Assembly (NCBI GenBank): GCA_963727465.1
Contig: CAVSGL010000012.1
Location: forward strand, 248,001 to 312,000
Direction of reading: 5' to 3'
DNA from: VRUE01 sp963727465
GTDB lineage: Bacteria; Actinomycetota; Thermoleophilia; Solirubrobacterales; 70-9
Length of the DNA: 64,000 nucleotides
A program made the translations under genes and the position numbers. Below the pieces are notes generated by a model. It was not told the DNA's origin. It saw only the letters and a program-made list of their open reading frames with translations, and made no database searches. Shown in pieces: positions 50,306-59,698 of the stretch. Within the stretch, counting starts at the first letter, position 1; every line of letters starts with the position of its first letter.

Positions 50306-50712
50306 CTGGCTCTGGCAAGCGAAATTCCGCTTGCCAAAGCGGTTTGCGGAGCCTTTTCACGCCGGATTCCCGTCCGGCTGTTTCCGGCTTAAGCCGGTTA
50401 TTTCGTGGCATGACTGGCCCATTTGTGGCCCACACCCGGCGGTCGGCCTTTCGGATTTGGGTCGCGATCGTCGCGATCGCTTTCTGTCGCCGGTCGGTTG
50501 CAACGCGTCGATGTTGGGAGTTGGCCTCGGCGCGTTGAACTTCTCGGCCGTAGGCGGAGACGATGATCGGGATAGTCGCGAGGCTCAGATTGGTGACCTG
50601 CTCAGAGTGGCCCGCAGCGAGCAAACCGGATCGTCTGAGAAGCCGCCTCGGCTGGGGGAGAAGCCTTATCCTCCCGGCCCTTGGGGCGTCAATGAACGAC
50701 GAATGAGGGGGA
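50306..50712. other. tRNA-Cys downstream region without a convincing gene
   Basis: A perfect hairpin TGGCAAGCG-AAATTC-CGCTTGCCA at about 50314-50337 is the likely tRNA terminator. The rest holds short open frames on both strands, none with a recognisable domain or consistent codon bias. Its position between a tRNA gene and foreign-looking genes suggests an old integration boundary. I saw no second copy of the tRNA-Cys 3' end in the window. Confidence 0.45.
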
Positions 50713-52728
50713 ATGGCCGAGCCTGCGATCAAGAACCATGCCGACTTCATCTGGTCGGTTGCCGACCTCCTCCGCGGGGACTACAAGCAGTCTGAATACG
50801 GGAAGGTCATCCTTCCGCTCACCGTCATCCGACGTTTGGACTGCGTCTTGGAGCCCACCAAGGACGCCGTTCTCGCCAAATACAAGCTGCTCAGCGGCAA
50901 AGTGGAGAACGTCGAGACGCCGCTCCAGATCGTTGCGGGCCAGCAGTTCTACAACGTCAGCCCGCTGACCTTCACCAAACTCCTCGACGATCCCAGCAAC
51001 ATCGCCGACTCCTTGAGCCTCTACATCGGTGGGTTCTCCAAGGCGGCCAAGGACATCATCGACAAATTCGACTTCGGCACCCAGGTCGACCGGCTGCGCA
51101 AGGCCAACCTCCTCTACCGGGTCGTCGGCAAGTTCGCCGAAGTCGACCTGCACCCGGAGGCCGTCTCGAACATCGAGATGGGCTACCTCTACGAGGAGCT
51201 GATCCGCAAATTCTCCGAGCTCTCCAACGAGACGGCGGGAGAGCACTTCACCCCGCGCGAGGTCATCTGGCTGATGGTCAACCTGCTGTTCATCGACGAC
51301 GAGGACGACGTGCTCACCAAGCCGGGCATCGTGAAAACGCTCTGCGACCCGGCGTGCGGGACCGGCGGGATGCTCTCCGTCGCGGAGGACCACCTGCGAG
51401 CCCTCAACCCCGAGGCCCGCCTGGAGGTCTTCGGTCAGGAGCTCAACGCCGAGACCTACGCCGTCTGCCGTTCGGACATGATGCTCAAGGGCCAGGGCGC
51501 CTCGCACATTGCCTATGGCAACTCCTTTTCCGAAGACCACCACGAGGGCGAGCGCTTCGACTACCTGCTCGCCAATCCGCCGTTCGGTGTGGAGTGGAAG
51601 AAGGTCCAGGACGAGGTCCGCAAGGAGGCCGAGACCAAGGGATTCAGCGGGCGCTTCGGGGCGGGGCTCCCGCGTATCAACGATGGCTCGTTCCTCTTCC
51701 TGCAGCACATGATCTCCAAAATGAAGTCGCCCGACCAGGGTGGCTCGCGCGTGGCGATCGTTTTCAACGGCTCGCCTCTCTTCACCGGTGCCGCCGAATC
51801 GGGCGAGTCGGAGATCCGCCGCTGGATCATCGAGAACGACTGGCTGGAGGCGGTCGTCGCCCTCCCCGATCAGCTCTTCTACAACACCGGGATCTCCACC
51901 TACTTCTGGATCGTCACCAACCGCAAGGCACCTGAGCGGCGCGGGAAAGTCCAGCTCGTCGACGCTCGCGACTACTTCGTGAAGATGCGCAAGTCGCTTG
52001 GCGAGAAGCGTAAAGAGATCTCCGCCAAGCAGATCGAAGAGGTCACCCGCCTGTACGGCGACTTCGACGAGGGGGACAAGGTCAAGATCTTCCCGAACGA
52101 GGCATTCGGCTTGCTGCGCATCACGGTGGAGAGGCCGCTGCAACTGCGGTGGGAAGTCGCCGATGACACGATCGCCGCCGTCTCTGCCGCCAAGCCGATC
52201 CAGAAGCTGGAGGCCGACACGCAGGCTGCCGTGGGCGATCTGCTTAGGAAGCACCGGGGCTCCCGATTCGCGACCGAGAAGGAACTGACCAAGGCGCTCA
52301 GCTCGGACCTCGTTGAGATGGGCCTCGCCAAACCCGCACAGAAGGCCGTGTGGGCCGCCCTTGCGGTCCGCGACGAGGACGCTCCCATCATCACGGACCG
52401 CAAGGGCAACCCCGAGCCAGATTCCGAGCTCCGCGACAACGAGAATGTGCCGCTACCTCCCGTTCCTGTGACCTTCGAGGAGGACCCGGCTGAGCGGCTC
52501 GGTTCCTTGGAGTACCGGACGGCGATCGACGACTACATGCGGGAGGAGGTTCTTCCGTATGTCCCCGATGCCTGGGTCGACTACGAGCGAACGAAGATCG
52601 GCTACGAGGTCCCGCTGACCCGGCATTTCTATAAGTACGTGCCGCCGCGTCCGCTGGAGGAGATCGACACCGAGATAAAGACCCTGGAGGAGGAGATTCA
52701 GCGTCTGCTGGCCGAGGTTGCGGGATGA
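50713..52728 (+). CDS. hsdM: Type I restriction-modification methyltransferase subunit
   Basis: 671 residues. An N-terminal HsdM helical domain (IWSVADLLRGDYKQSEYGKVILPL) is followed by the N6-adenine methylase: SAM motif CDPACGTGGMLSVAE (near 213) and catalytic LLANPPFGVEW (near 290). A C-terminal extension of about 180 residues ends in a coiled segment. It methylates host DNA with HsdS. GGGGGA precedes ATG 50713. It overlaps hsdS by 4 bases. Confidence 0.94.
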   Translation: MAEPAIKNHADFIWSVADLLRGDYKQSEYGKVILPLTVIRRLDCVLEPTKDAVLAKYKLLSGKVENVETPLQIVAGQQFYNVSPLTFTKLLDDPSNIADSLSLYIGGFSKAAKDIIDKFDFGTQVDRLRKANLLYRVVGKFAEVDLHPEAVSNIEMGYLYEELIRKFSELSNETAGEHFTPREVIWLMVNLLFIDDEDDVLTKPGIVKTLCDPACGTGGMLSVAEDHLRALNPEARLEVFGQELNAETYAVCRSDMMLKGQGASHIAYGNSFSEDHHEGERFDYLLANPPFGVEWKKVQDEVRKEAETKGFSGRFGAGLPRINDGSFLFLQHMISKMKSPDQGGSRVAIVFNGSPLFTGAAESGESEIRRWIIENDWLEAVVALPDQLFYNTGISTYFWIVTNRKAPERRGKVQLVDARDYFVKMRKSLGEKRKEISAKQIEEVTRLYGDFDEGDKVKIFPNEAFGLLRITVERPLQLRWEVADDTIAAVSAAKPIQKLEADTQAAVGDLLRKHRGSRFATEKELTKALSSDLVEMGLAKPAQKAVWAALAVRDEDAPIITDRKGNPEPDSELRDNENVPLPPVPVTFEEDPAERLGSLEYRTAIDDYMREEVLPYVPDAWVDYERTKIGYEVPLTRHFYKYVPPRPLEEIDTEIKTLEEEIQRLLAEVAG

Positions 52729-53915
52729 GGACGTACATGCCCTTGAAACACATCGCGGCGATCATCGCCGGTCAATCCCCGTCATCCGACGATGTCTTCG
52801 AGCTGAACGGCTCTGGCCGGCCCTTTCTACAGGGGAACGCCGAGTTTGGCCCTTTCCACCCCGAACCACGGCTACAGTGCGACATGGCTCCGAAGCAGGC
52901 CAATCCGGGGGACATACTCCTTTCGGTACGAGCTCCAGTCGGCGCGCTCAACCTCGCCGACCGTCCCTACGGTATTGGTCGCGGTCTGTGTGCGATACGA
53001 CCGTTAGCTGATTTCAACCCGTCATTTGCTTGGTGGGCAGTTGTGGCCACAGCGCCCCAACTCGCTGCCGTGGCTACAGGGTCAACGTACGATGCGGTTT
53101 CCGCCGATGATGTGGGCCATCTCGAAATCCCCCGCATTCCCCAACCAACGCAACTTGCCATCGCTGACTACCTCGATCGCGAGACGGCGCGGATCGATGC
53201 GTTGATCGCGGCGAAGAAGCGGATGATGGAGCTGCTCGATGAACGCTTCTGGTCGCTTGTCAGCGCAGAGATTGAATCTAGGTCCTCTGCATGTCTCCCG
53301 TTGCGACGGTGGATCGACCGGATCACCGATGGGCCGTTTGGGAGTTCCCTGACCTCAAGTGACTACGTCGAGGACGGCGCTCGCGTAGTGCGTTTGGGAA
53401 ACATCGGTAGGGGAGTCTTTCGCGACGATGACAAGGCGTTCATCAGCCCCGAGTACTTCCAGTCGCTTCTTCGCCATCGCGTCTGCTCTGGCGATCTCTT
53501 GATAGCGGGACTCGGCGACACCAACAACCACGTCGGCCGAGCTTGCGTTGCCCCCGATCTCGGTTTCGCCATCGTGAAGGCCGACTGCTACTGCGCCTCC
53601 GTTGATCGGAGCTGCGGTATTGCCGAGTTCCTGGCTCTGTATCTGTCTTCGCCGCTCGGTAAGAGAAACGTCGCGATAGCTGCACGCGGAACGACGCGAA
53701 GCCGCATCAATCTCGACATTGCGCGCGAGATCCAGATTCCGCTCCTACCCCTAACTTCCCAGCGTGAAATCGTATCCTTGGCCGCGTCCGAGAGGCGACG
53801 CACTGGGTCCCTCAAAAGCGCTCTTCATGACCAGATCGCCCTTTTACAAGAGCGCCGCCAAGCCCTCATCACCGCAGCCGTCACCGGTCAGCTCGACATC
53901 CCGGAAACAGCATGA
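52725..53915 (+). CDS. hsdS: Type I restriction specificity subunit
   Basis: 396 residues with two target-recognition domains separated by conserved helices: PTQLAIADYLDRETARIDALIAAKKRMMELLDERF (near 140-175) and LPLTSQREIVSLAASERR with QIALLQERRQALITAAVTGQLDI at the end. It sets the DNA sequence recognised. GC content is lower within both recognition domains, typical for this fast-evolving gene. ATGA overlaps both neighbours. Confidence 0.93.
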   Translation: MRTYMPLKHIAAIIAGQSPSSDDVFELNGSGRPFLQGNAEFGPFHPEPRLQCDMAPKQANPGDILLSVRAPVGALNLADRPYGIGRGLCAIRPLADFNPSFAWWAVVATAPQLAAVATGSTYDAVSADDVGHLEIPRIPQPTQLAIADYLDRETARIDALIAAKKRMMELLDERFWSLVSAEIESRSSACLPLRRWIDRITDGPFGSSLTSSDYVEDGARVVRLGNIGRGVFRDDDKAFISPEYFQSLLRHRVCSGDLLIAGLGDTNNHVGRACVAPDLGFAIVKADCYCASVDRSCGIAEFLALYLSSPLGKRNVAIAARGTTRSRINLDIAREIQIPLLPLTSQREIVSLAASERRRTGSLKSALHDQIALLQERRQALITAAVTGQLDIPETA

Positions 53916-56900
53916 GCTCGGTCAGCGAGAAGCTGCTGGAGGATGAGATCAGCGCCCACCTGGTCGCTGCCGGCGGCTATCGGGAGTGCAAGATCGGGAC
54001 GGAGTCCGAGTGGCGCCCGGACTTCAACCCCGCGGTCGGCTTGGACACGGTCGAGCTGTTCCGGTTCATCGAACTGACCCAAAGCCCGGAGTGGGAGAAA
54101 TTGGTCAAGGCCCACGGCGGCGATGAGGAGCTCGCCTACCAGAAGTTCACCCAAAGGCTGGCGCAACAGCTCGACGAGCGGGGCACGGTCGATGTCCTGC
54201 GCCATGGCATCCGCGACCAGAACGTCGAGTTCCGACTCTCGTATCGCAAGCCAGCGTTCGGGGTGGCACCCAAGATGGTGGCGCACTACAGCGCCAACCG
54301 GCTGACCGTCACGCGCCAGCTTCTCTTCGACCCAGACTCCAACAAGACGATCGACCTCTGCCTCTTCCTCAACGGCATCCCGGTCGCGACGGCCGAGCTC
54401 AAGAACCACCTCACTGGTCAAAACATCGAGCACGGAATCGAGCAGTACCGGACCAACCGGGATCCGAAGAACGTCACGCTGGGCCGGCGAGCAATCGTTC
54501 ACTTTGCCGTCGACCCAGATTCGGTGGCGATGACCACGAAACTTGAGGGCAAGGGGACGCGCTTCCTGCCCTTCAACCTCGGGCATAGCCTCGGGAGGGG
54601 GAACCCGCCCGACCCAGAGGGCCACAAGACCTCGTACCTCTGGGAGCGGGTGTGGGCGCGGGACCCCTGGCTCGACATCCTCCATCGCTTCATCCATGTC
54701 GAGAGGCCCGAGAAGGGCTCCATCTCCGCCCGGCGTGCGGCAGAGAGGGTCGTCTTCCCCCGCTACCACCAGTGGGATGCGGTGCTCAAGATCGAGGCCG
54801 ATACCGCCGCCAATGGCGCCGGCCATTCCTACCTCATCCAGCACTCGGCTGGCTCGGGCAAGTCCAACACCATCGCCTGGACCGCCCACCGGCTCTCGAC
54901 GCTGCACACCGCGGACGACCAAAAGGTCTTCGACAAGGTCGTCGTCATCACCGACCGCGTCATCCTCGACCGCCAGCTTCAAGAGACGATCTACCAATTT
55001 GAGCACGCCCGTGGCGTTGTCGTGAAGATCGACGAGGACTCAACGCAGCTCGCCGAGGCGCTGGCGGGGGAACAGGCACGCATCATCATCACGACCCTCC
55101 AAAAGTTTCCCTTCGTCCTCGACAAAGTCAGCGACCTCCCAGCCCGCAACTACGCGGTCGTCATCGACGAGGCGCATTCCTCTCAGACGGGCGAGGCTGC
55201 CAAAGACCTGCGCCTGGCTCTCGGGGCAGGGGAGGAGCAGGAGCTCAGCGCCGCCGAGGCTGAGGATTCCGGGCTTCTGGCGACGGCGATCGACCCCGTC
55301 GAGGAGGCCCTCGCAAAATCTGTTGACGCACGAGGCGGTCGCCACTCCAATCTCTCCCACTTCGCCTTCACCGCCACTCCAAAGGGGCGGACCCTGGAGA
55401 TGTTCGGCACCTTGAACCCGAAAACGCAGCTTCACGAGCCCTTCCACCTCTACTCGATGCGCCAGGCGATCGAGGAGGGCTTCATCATGGACGTGCTCGC
55501 CAACTACACGACCTACCAGACCTTCTGGAAGATCGAGAAGGCAACCGTGGAAGACCCGGAGTACGACGCCAAGAAGGCGCGCCGGGCGATTGCGCGCTTC
55601 GTCAGCCTCCATCCTCATCACTTGGCGCAGAAGGCCGAGATCATCGTCGAGCACTTCCGCGAGCACACGGCGAGCCAGATGCGCGGGCTCGCCAAGGCGA
55701 TGGTGGTGACGTCCTCCCGCCTCCATGCCGTCCGCTACAAGCAGAACATCGACAAATACATCAGGGCCAAGGGCTACACGGACATCAAGACCCTGGTCGC
55801 CTTCTCTGGCAAGATCGACGACGGCACGGGCAAGCCGCTGACCGAGGCCAACATGAACGGCTTTCCGGAGTCGCGCACCGTGGAGGAATTCGAGACCTCG
55901 GAGTACGGGGTGCTGATTGTGGCGGAGAAGTTCCAGACCGGCTTCGATCAGCCCCTGCTGCACACGATGTATGTCGATAAGACGCTGGTCGGGCTGGCGG
56001 CGGTACAGACTCTCTCGCGCCTAAACCGCATCCATCCACTCAAGGAGAGCACCTTCGTGCTCGATTTCCGCAACGACACCGAGGACATCGTCGAGGCTTT
56101 CGAGCAGTTCCACGGCCGTACCGTGGCGCCGCCGACCGACCCCAACATTCTCTGGGATACCCGCCGCCGCCTCGACGACTTCGACGTGCTGCGGCCCGAG
56201 GAGGTCGAGGCCGCGATGCCAGCGCTCTTGGGCGCCGGCGCCACGGATGAGAAGCGCTCGGCGGAGAGCTATGCGGCGATCGGGCCGGCGAAGGAGCGCT
56301 TCGAGCAGCTCGGAGACGAGGAGCGACTGGAGTTCCGCGACGTGCTCGCCCGCTTCACCAGGACCTACTCGTTCGTCTCTCAGGTCGCGGCTTTCGCGGA
56401 TCCCTCGCTGGAGCGCGACTACGTTTTCTGCAGGGCGCTTTCGCTGTATCTGCGAGATACCGGAACTGTCGAGCGCCTCGATCTCGGCACCGAGGTCGAG
56501 CTGACCCATCTCCGCCATCAGGTGACCTTCAGCGGCGAGCTTTCGCTTACCTCGGAGCAAGGGGAGATCCAGTCTTTCTTTGGCGAGGGCAAGGGAGCCC
56601 AGCAAGAGCTGGACCTCGAGCACCTTTCCAGCATCGTCGAGGTCGTCAATGACCGCTTCGGGACCGACCTGACCGACGTCGACAAACTGCTCCTGGACCA
56701 GTTCGAGGAGAGCTGGGTCGCAGACGACGAACTCTCCGATCAGGCAAAGAACAACAGCATCGACAACTTCCGCCTCGTCTTCGACCGCAAGTTCCTCGAA
56801 ACCATCGTCACCCGGGTCGATGAAAACGAAGAGATCTTCAAGAAGATCCTCGACGATGAAGACTTTCGCGCGACAGTTGGGGAGTTCTATCTGCAGAAGG

Positions 56901-56929
56901 TCTACGAGCGCCTGCGAACAGGGCCGTGA
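53912..56929 (+). CDS. hsdR: Type I restriction endonuclease subunit
   Basis: 1005 residues. The N-terminal nuclease domain has VATAELKNHLTGQNIEHGIEQY (PD-(D/E)xK). The SF2 translocase has Walker A HSAGSGKSNTIAW (near 310), VVITDRVILDRQLQ, VVIDEAHSSQTGE (near 420), FTATPKGRTLEMFG and VAEKFQTGFDQPLLHTMYVDK. A helical C terminus binds the methylase core. The subunit set is complete and looks intact, so the system is probably active. Confidence 0.94.
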   Translation: MSSVSEKLLEDEISAHLVAAGGYRECKIGTESEWRPDFNPAVGLDTVELFRFIELTQSPEWEKLVKAHGGDEELAYQKFTQRLAQQLDERGTVDVLRHGIRDQNVEFRLSYRKPAFGVAPKMVAHYSANRLTVTRQLLFDPDSNKTIDLCLFLNGIPVATAELKNHLTGQNIEHGIEQYRTNRDPKNVTLGRRAIVHFAVDPDSVAMTTKLEGKGTRFLPFNLGHSLGRGNPPDPEGHKTSYLWERVWARDPWLDILHRFIHVERPEKGSISARRAAERVVFPRYHQWDAVLKIEADTAANGAGHSYLIQHSAGSGKSNTIAWTAHRLSTLHTADDQKVFDKVVVITDRVILDRQLQETIYQFEHARGVVVKIDEDSTQLAEALAGEQARIIITTLQKFPFVLDKVSDLPARNYAVVIDEAHSSQTGEAAKDLRLALGAGEEQELSAAEAEDSGLLATAIDPVEEALAKSVDARGGRHSNLSHFAFTATPKGRTLEMFGTLNPKTQLHEPFHLYSMRQAIEEGFIMDVLANYTTYQTFWKIEKATVEDPEYDAKKARRAIARFVSLHPHHLAQKAEIIVEHFREHTASQMRGLAKAMVVTSSRLHAVRYKQNIDKYIRAKGYTDIKTLVAFSGKIDDGTGKPLTEANMNGFPESRTVEEFETSEYGVLIVAEKFQTGFDQPLLHTMYVDKTLVGLAAVQTLSRLNRIHPLKESTFVLDFRNDTEDIVEAFEQFHGRTVAPPTDPNILWDTRRRLDDFDVLRPEEVEAAMPALLGAGATDEKRSAESYAAIGPAKERFEQLGDEERLEFRDVLARFTRTYSFVSQVAAFADPSLERDYVFCRALSLYLRDTGTVERLDLGTEVELTHLRHQVTFSGELSLTSEQGEIQSFFGEGKGAQQELDLEHLSSIVEVVNDRFGTDLTDVDKLLLDQFEESWVADDELSDQAKNNSIDNFRLVFDRKFLETIVTRVDENEEIFKKILDDEDFRATVGEFYLQKVYERLRTGP

Positions 56930-57032
56930 ACGACGGTATTCCAAGCGATGCCCTCGCAGGACTGAAGAGCTGGAGCGCGAGCAGAGTCGGATCGCGGAAG
57001 CGAACGGTGCTCGCTCTGAACACCTCCTCCAG

Positions 57033-57144
57033 CCGACCTACCTGCGATTGAAGCCCCGGGGAGCCGGGAGTCAAGGGCGCTCCGCGCCCGACCCCTCCGG
57101 GGTTGACGCCCGGCTCCCCGGGGCTATCGCTGTGAGTAGGTCGG
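57033..57144. repeat. Branched palindromic element 4, between hsdR and mrr
   Basis: Nested perfect stems: 57033-57041 / 57136-57144 (9 bp), 57044-57048 / 57126-57130 (5 bp), 57052-57068 / 57109-57125 (17 bp) and 57070-57074 / 57103-57107 (5 bp). Two small hairpins sit at the tip: GGGCGC-TCC-GCGCCC at 57075-57089 and CCCC-TCC-GGGG at 57092-57102. It lies in the 272-bp gap between convergent genes, so a two-way terminator role is plausible. Confidence 0.82.
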
Positions 57145-57201
57145 GGGAGCGATCCCATCCGACATGCGGCGTGCCGTTGACGGAATTCAGTTCTGGCGTG
57201 G

Positions 57202-58242
57202 CTACTCGTCGCTCGAAGGTCCGTCGGGTACCCAGACTCGCCTCAGGCGCAGTGCCTCCTTGGCCTCATCGGCAAGGTCGGCGTAGTGGTCCAAGATCAG
57301 TTCAACCAGCTCATCCGATTCCAGGACCCGCATGCGTGGCATGCTGGCTGCCGCGTTGCGAGCAGGGGTCGTGAAGCCGCCGACCGCAATGAACAGCCCA
57401 AGCTCGTTCTCGGCCAGTGTGCCGTTGAGCGCTTGTACATCTGAAGAACCGATGGCCCCGGTTCCGGACTTGCATTGGACCTTTAGCAGGGGCCGTTTGA
57501 CCCCGAGCGCGTCTTCCGTGGCGACGATGTCGACGCCCTGATCTGCTCCCGGTTCGGAGACTTGCGCGGTGTATCCGAGCGCCTCCAGAATCCAACCGCA
57601 GAATTGCGCGAACGGGTGGCCCTTGAGATCGGTGTTGAAGGTCTTGAGGATGTAGTCACGGGTCAGTTCGGTGATCCGCTCAGCAGTCGGCTCGCTGTCT
57701 GATGCGACCGCCTCGTCGGACTCAACAACGTCTGGAGAACCCGCGCCAATCATGCCCTTGGGCATTCCGGCCGCTGCCAGAATCTCGTCGCGGTGGGTCT
57801 TGACGGTAAAGACCGACATTGCGGCCCCGAGCTCATAGAGGCATCCCTGGGAGAACTGATCCCGAGCGATCCCGGTCCTGATCCACTCGACCTGTCGTCG
57901 ATGCGGATAGCGTTCGCAGATCTGCGGCTCATACGCGTAGTCGCTGGCGATCTTGCCGATGTTGATCGTGTGGTCGCTCTTCTGCGGGTAGACGACCAGC
58001 TCGCCCGGCTGCATGACGTGCCGGAACCGGAGCAGTTGACCCGCGGTGTTGGCGAGCTGGGCATCCGATTTGTCCGGATACCGGGGGCGAAGATAGTCCT
58101 TGAAGGCCTCACGGTCGTTGGGCAGATCGGTCAGATCGCCAGCATCCACCCAGCCGATCGCCAAGACGCTGTCGTCAACCAGTGGACGACCCCCGGAATG
58201 GTGCAAGGCCCAGAGCGTTGATCCCGCCACGCCCTGGACCAT
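57202..58242 (-). CDS. Mrr-type restriction endonuclease with EVE/PUA-like N domain
   Basis: 346 residues from ATG 58242. The N-terminal about 130 residues (WALHHSGGRPLVDDSVLAIGWVDAGDL; VMQPGELVVYPQKSDHTINIGKIASDY) look like a modified-base reader of the EVE/PUA sort. The C-terminal Mrr catalytic domain has GADQGVDIVATED, then LLKVQCKSGTGAIG (D...QxK nuclease motif). Such enzymes cut modified DNA. It is convergent with hsdR, so a type IV-like activity sits beside the type I system. Confidence 0.8.
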   Translation of the reverse strand: MVQGVAGSTLWALHHSGGRPLVDDSVLAIGWVDAGDLTDLPNDREAFKDYLRPRYPDKSDAQLANTAGQLLRFRHVMQPGELVVYPQKSDHTINIGKIASDYAYEPQICERYPHRRQVEWIRTGIARDQFSQGCLYELGAAMSVFTVKTHRDEILAAAGMPKGMIGAGSPDVVESDEAVASDSEPTAERITELTRDYILKTFNTDLKGHPFAQFCGWILEALGYTAQVSEPGADQGVDIVATEDALGVKRPLLKVQCKSGTGAIGSSDVQALNGTLAENELGLFIAVGGFTTPARNAAASMPRMRVLESDELVELILDHYADLADEAKEALRLRRVWVPDGPSSDE

Positions 58243-58676
58243 ATCCGAGCACTTCGTTTCTGACCACCTGAGGTGTGGAAAAACCCGTGGAATCGGATTC
58301 CACCGCCGCACCGCTTGCCAGAGCAGAAGGGGACGGAATTCAGCAGCCGACCCCGCCCGCCCAACATTGGGGTCGACCGGGGTCGGCTGCTGAACTCCTG
58401 GGTGGGCAAAGGCAAGCGGTGCGGCGGTGGAAGGGGACAGGGACATGGGAACGGGATTCGAGAGAGAACAGGAGACAGAGGAGAGGAGAAGATGAACGGA
58501 TCGGGCGGGCGGATACGACGGCCGGGCGCGCAGTGCCGGGGACGAGAGAGAGGCGACCGGCGCCGGGCCGCGCGACCGGGGCCAAACGCGGCTACGAACG
58601 ACGACGGGACCGAGCGCGGGAGCTTTCTGCGGCAGGTCCGACAATCGACCGGGCCGGGAGCTAGCGTCGCCGGGCG
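58243..58676. other. Non-coding stretch between the mrr-type gene and a small ORF
   Basis: Apart from palindromic element 5, I see no gene. Bases 58433-58660 are purine-rich on + (many GGGAC, GAGAGAG and AGGAG runs) and carry no recognisable protein in any frame. Confidence 0.5.
58298..58432. repeat. Branched palindromic element 5, upstream of mrr
   Basis: Perfect 22-bp outer arms (58298-58319 / 58411-58432) and a perfect 17-bp inner stem (58339-58355 / 58378-58394), with unpaired shoulders between. It begins 56 bp upstream of the Mrr-type gene's start, within its likely leader or promoter region. No coding potential. Confidence 0.82.
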
Positions 58677-58814
58677 ATGATCGGGATGAAGTGCGACGAG
58701 TGCGAGTGGCTGCTCGAATACAAGGCCGAGGTCGTCGTCTACGAGGATGGCGGCGTGCTTCGCGCGAAGCTCGTCACCGAGGACTCGCCTGCTAGCTGTC
58801 GAGGGTTGATGTAG
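58677..58814 (+). CDS. Small hypothetical protein, 45 residues
   Basis: The frame starts at ATG 58677 with a second ATG three codons in. It reads KCDECEWLLEYKAEVVVYED and ends at the TAG at 58812, just before the methyltransferase start. It is acidic with a CxxC pair. Codons are GC-ending and the frame fits exactly between neighbours, but there is no homology I recognise. Confidence 0.4.
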   Translation: MIGMKCDECEWLLEYKAEVVVYEDGGVLRAKLVTEDSPASCRGLM

Positions 58815-58815
58815 C

Positions 58816-59676
58816 GTGCCGTCGCCGATGGCAGAGAACTTCCTGCGGGGTCACTACATTCTTGGAATCGAGGGCCTCGCGCTGCTCCGGGCGGGAGCGC
58901 GCCGATCCTTCGATGGCGTCGAAGCCCGCACCGAGGAGCTTCGCGAGATTCTTTCTCGCCTCGACGAGGCTCCCTATTCAGAGCGTCGCGACTTGCCAGA
59001 AGAGACCGTTGACATCGGTTATGCGCAGTGGGCGGAGGACTACGACGAGCCCGGCAACGACACGATCGAAATGGAGGAGCCGATAGTCCAGGAGTTGCTC
59101 GATCGGTTCCCCCGCGGCTCGGTCCTCGACGCCGCTTGCGGCACCGGCCGACATGCTGCCTACCTGTCGCAGCTCGGCCACAATGTGATCGGCGTCGACT
59201 CCAGCGAAGCAATGCTCATACAAGCGCGGGCGAAGCTGCCCGAGGTGGATTTCCGCCAGGGCGAGTTGACCGCGCTGCCCCTCGCCGACGGGGAGGTGAC
59301 CGGGGCCGTGTGCGCTCTGGCTCTGAGCCATCTGCCCGAGATCGCACGCGCCGTGAAGGAGCTCGCCCGCGTCCTCGCACCCGGCGGCCGGCTTGTCGTC
59401 TCCAACCCCCATCCCTTTGCGACCGCCGTCCTCGGCTGGCGAGCGGTGTTCGTCAATTCACGGGGCGAGCGGGCGATGATCCCCGAGTACCCGCACCTGC
59501 ACGCCGATTACGTCGAGGCCCTCACCGATGCCGGACTCTCGGTTCGCCGCTGCATTGAACCTCCGCTCACCGAAGGGCAAGCCCGCGCGCGGGCCAAGAA
59601 GCACGGCACCGACGCCTTCAGGGATGCCCTGGAGGGAATCCCGGCGGTGGTTGTCTGGGAGGCGGAGCGCCGGTAG
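58816..59676 (+). CDS. Class I SAM-dependent methyltransferase
   Basis: 286 residues from GTG 58816; ATG 58828 is an alternative. Motif I VLDAACGTGRHAAYLSQLGH (near 103), motif II GVDSSEAML, then VCALALSHLPEIARAVKELARVLAPGGRLVVSNPHP, a UbiE/Methyltransf_11-type fold. An N-terminal helical extension of about 90 residues. Substrate unknown. Confidence 0.82.
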   Translation: MPSPMAENFLRGHYILGIEGLALLRAGARRSFDGVEARTEELREILSRLDEAPYSERRDLPEETVDIGYAQWAEDYDEPGNDTIEMEEPIVQELLDRFPRGSVLDAACGTGRHAAYLSQLGHNVIGVDSSEAMLIQARAKLPEVDFRQGELTALPLADGEVTGAVCALALSHLPEIARAVKELARVLAPGGRLVVSNPHPFATAVLGWRAVFVNSRGERAMIPEYPHLHADYVEALTDAGLSVRRCIEPPLTEGQARARAKKHGTDAFRDALEGIPAVVVWEAERR

Positions 59677-59698
59677 CGCGCTCGCCCGCTGCCGATGG

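Noticed and set aside
50306..50712. Integrase remnant after tRNA-Cys
   Set aside because: Position is suggestive, but no tyrosine or serine recombinase motif appears in any frame, and no second tRNA-Cys end was found.
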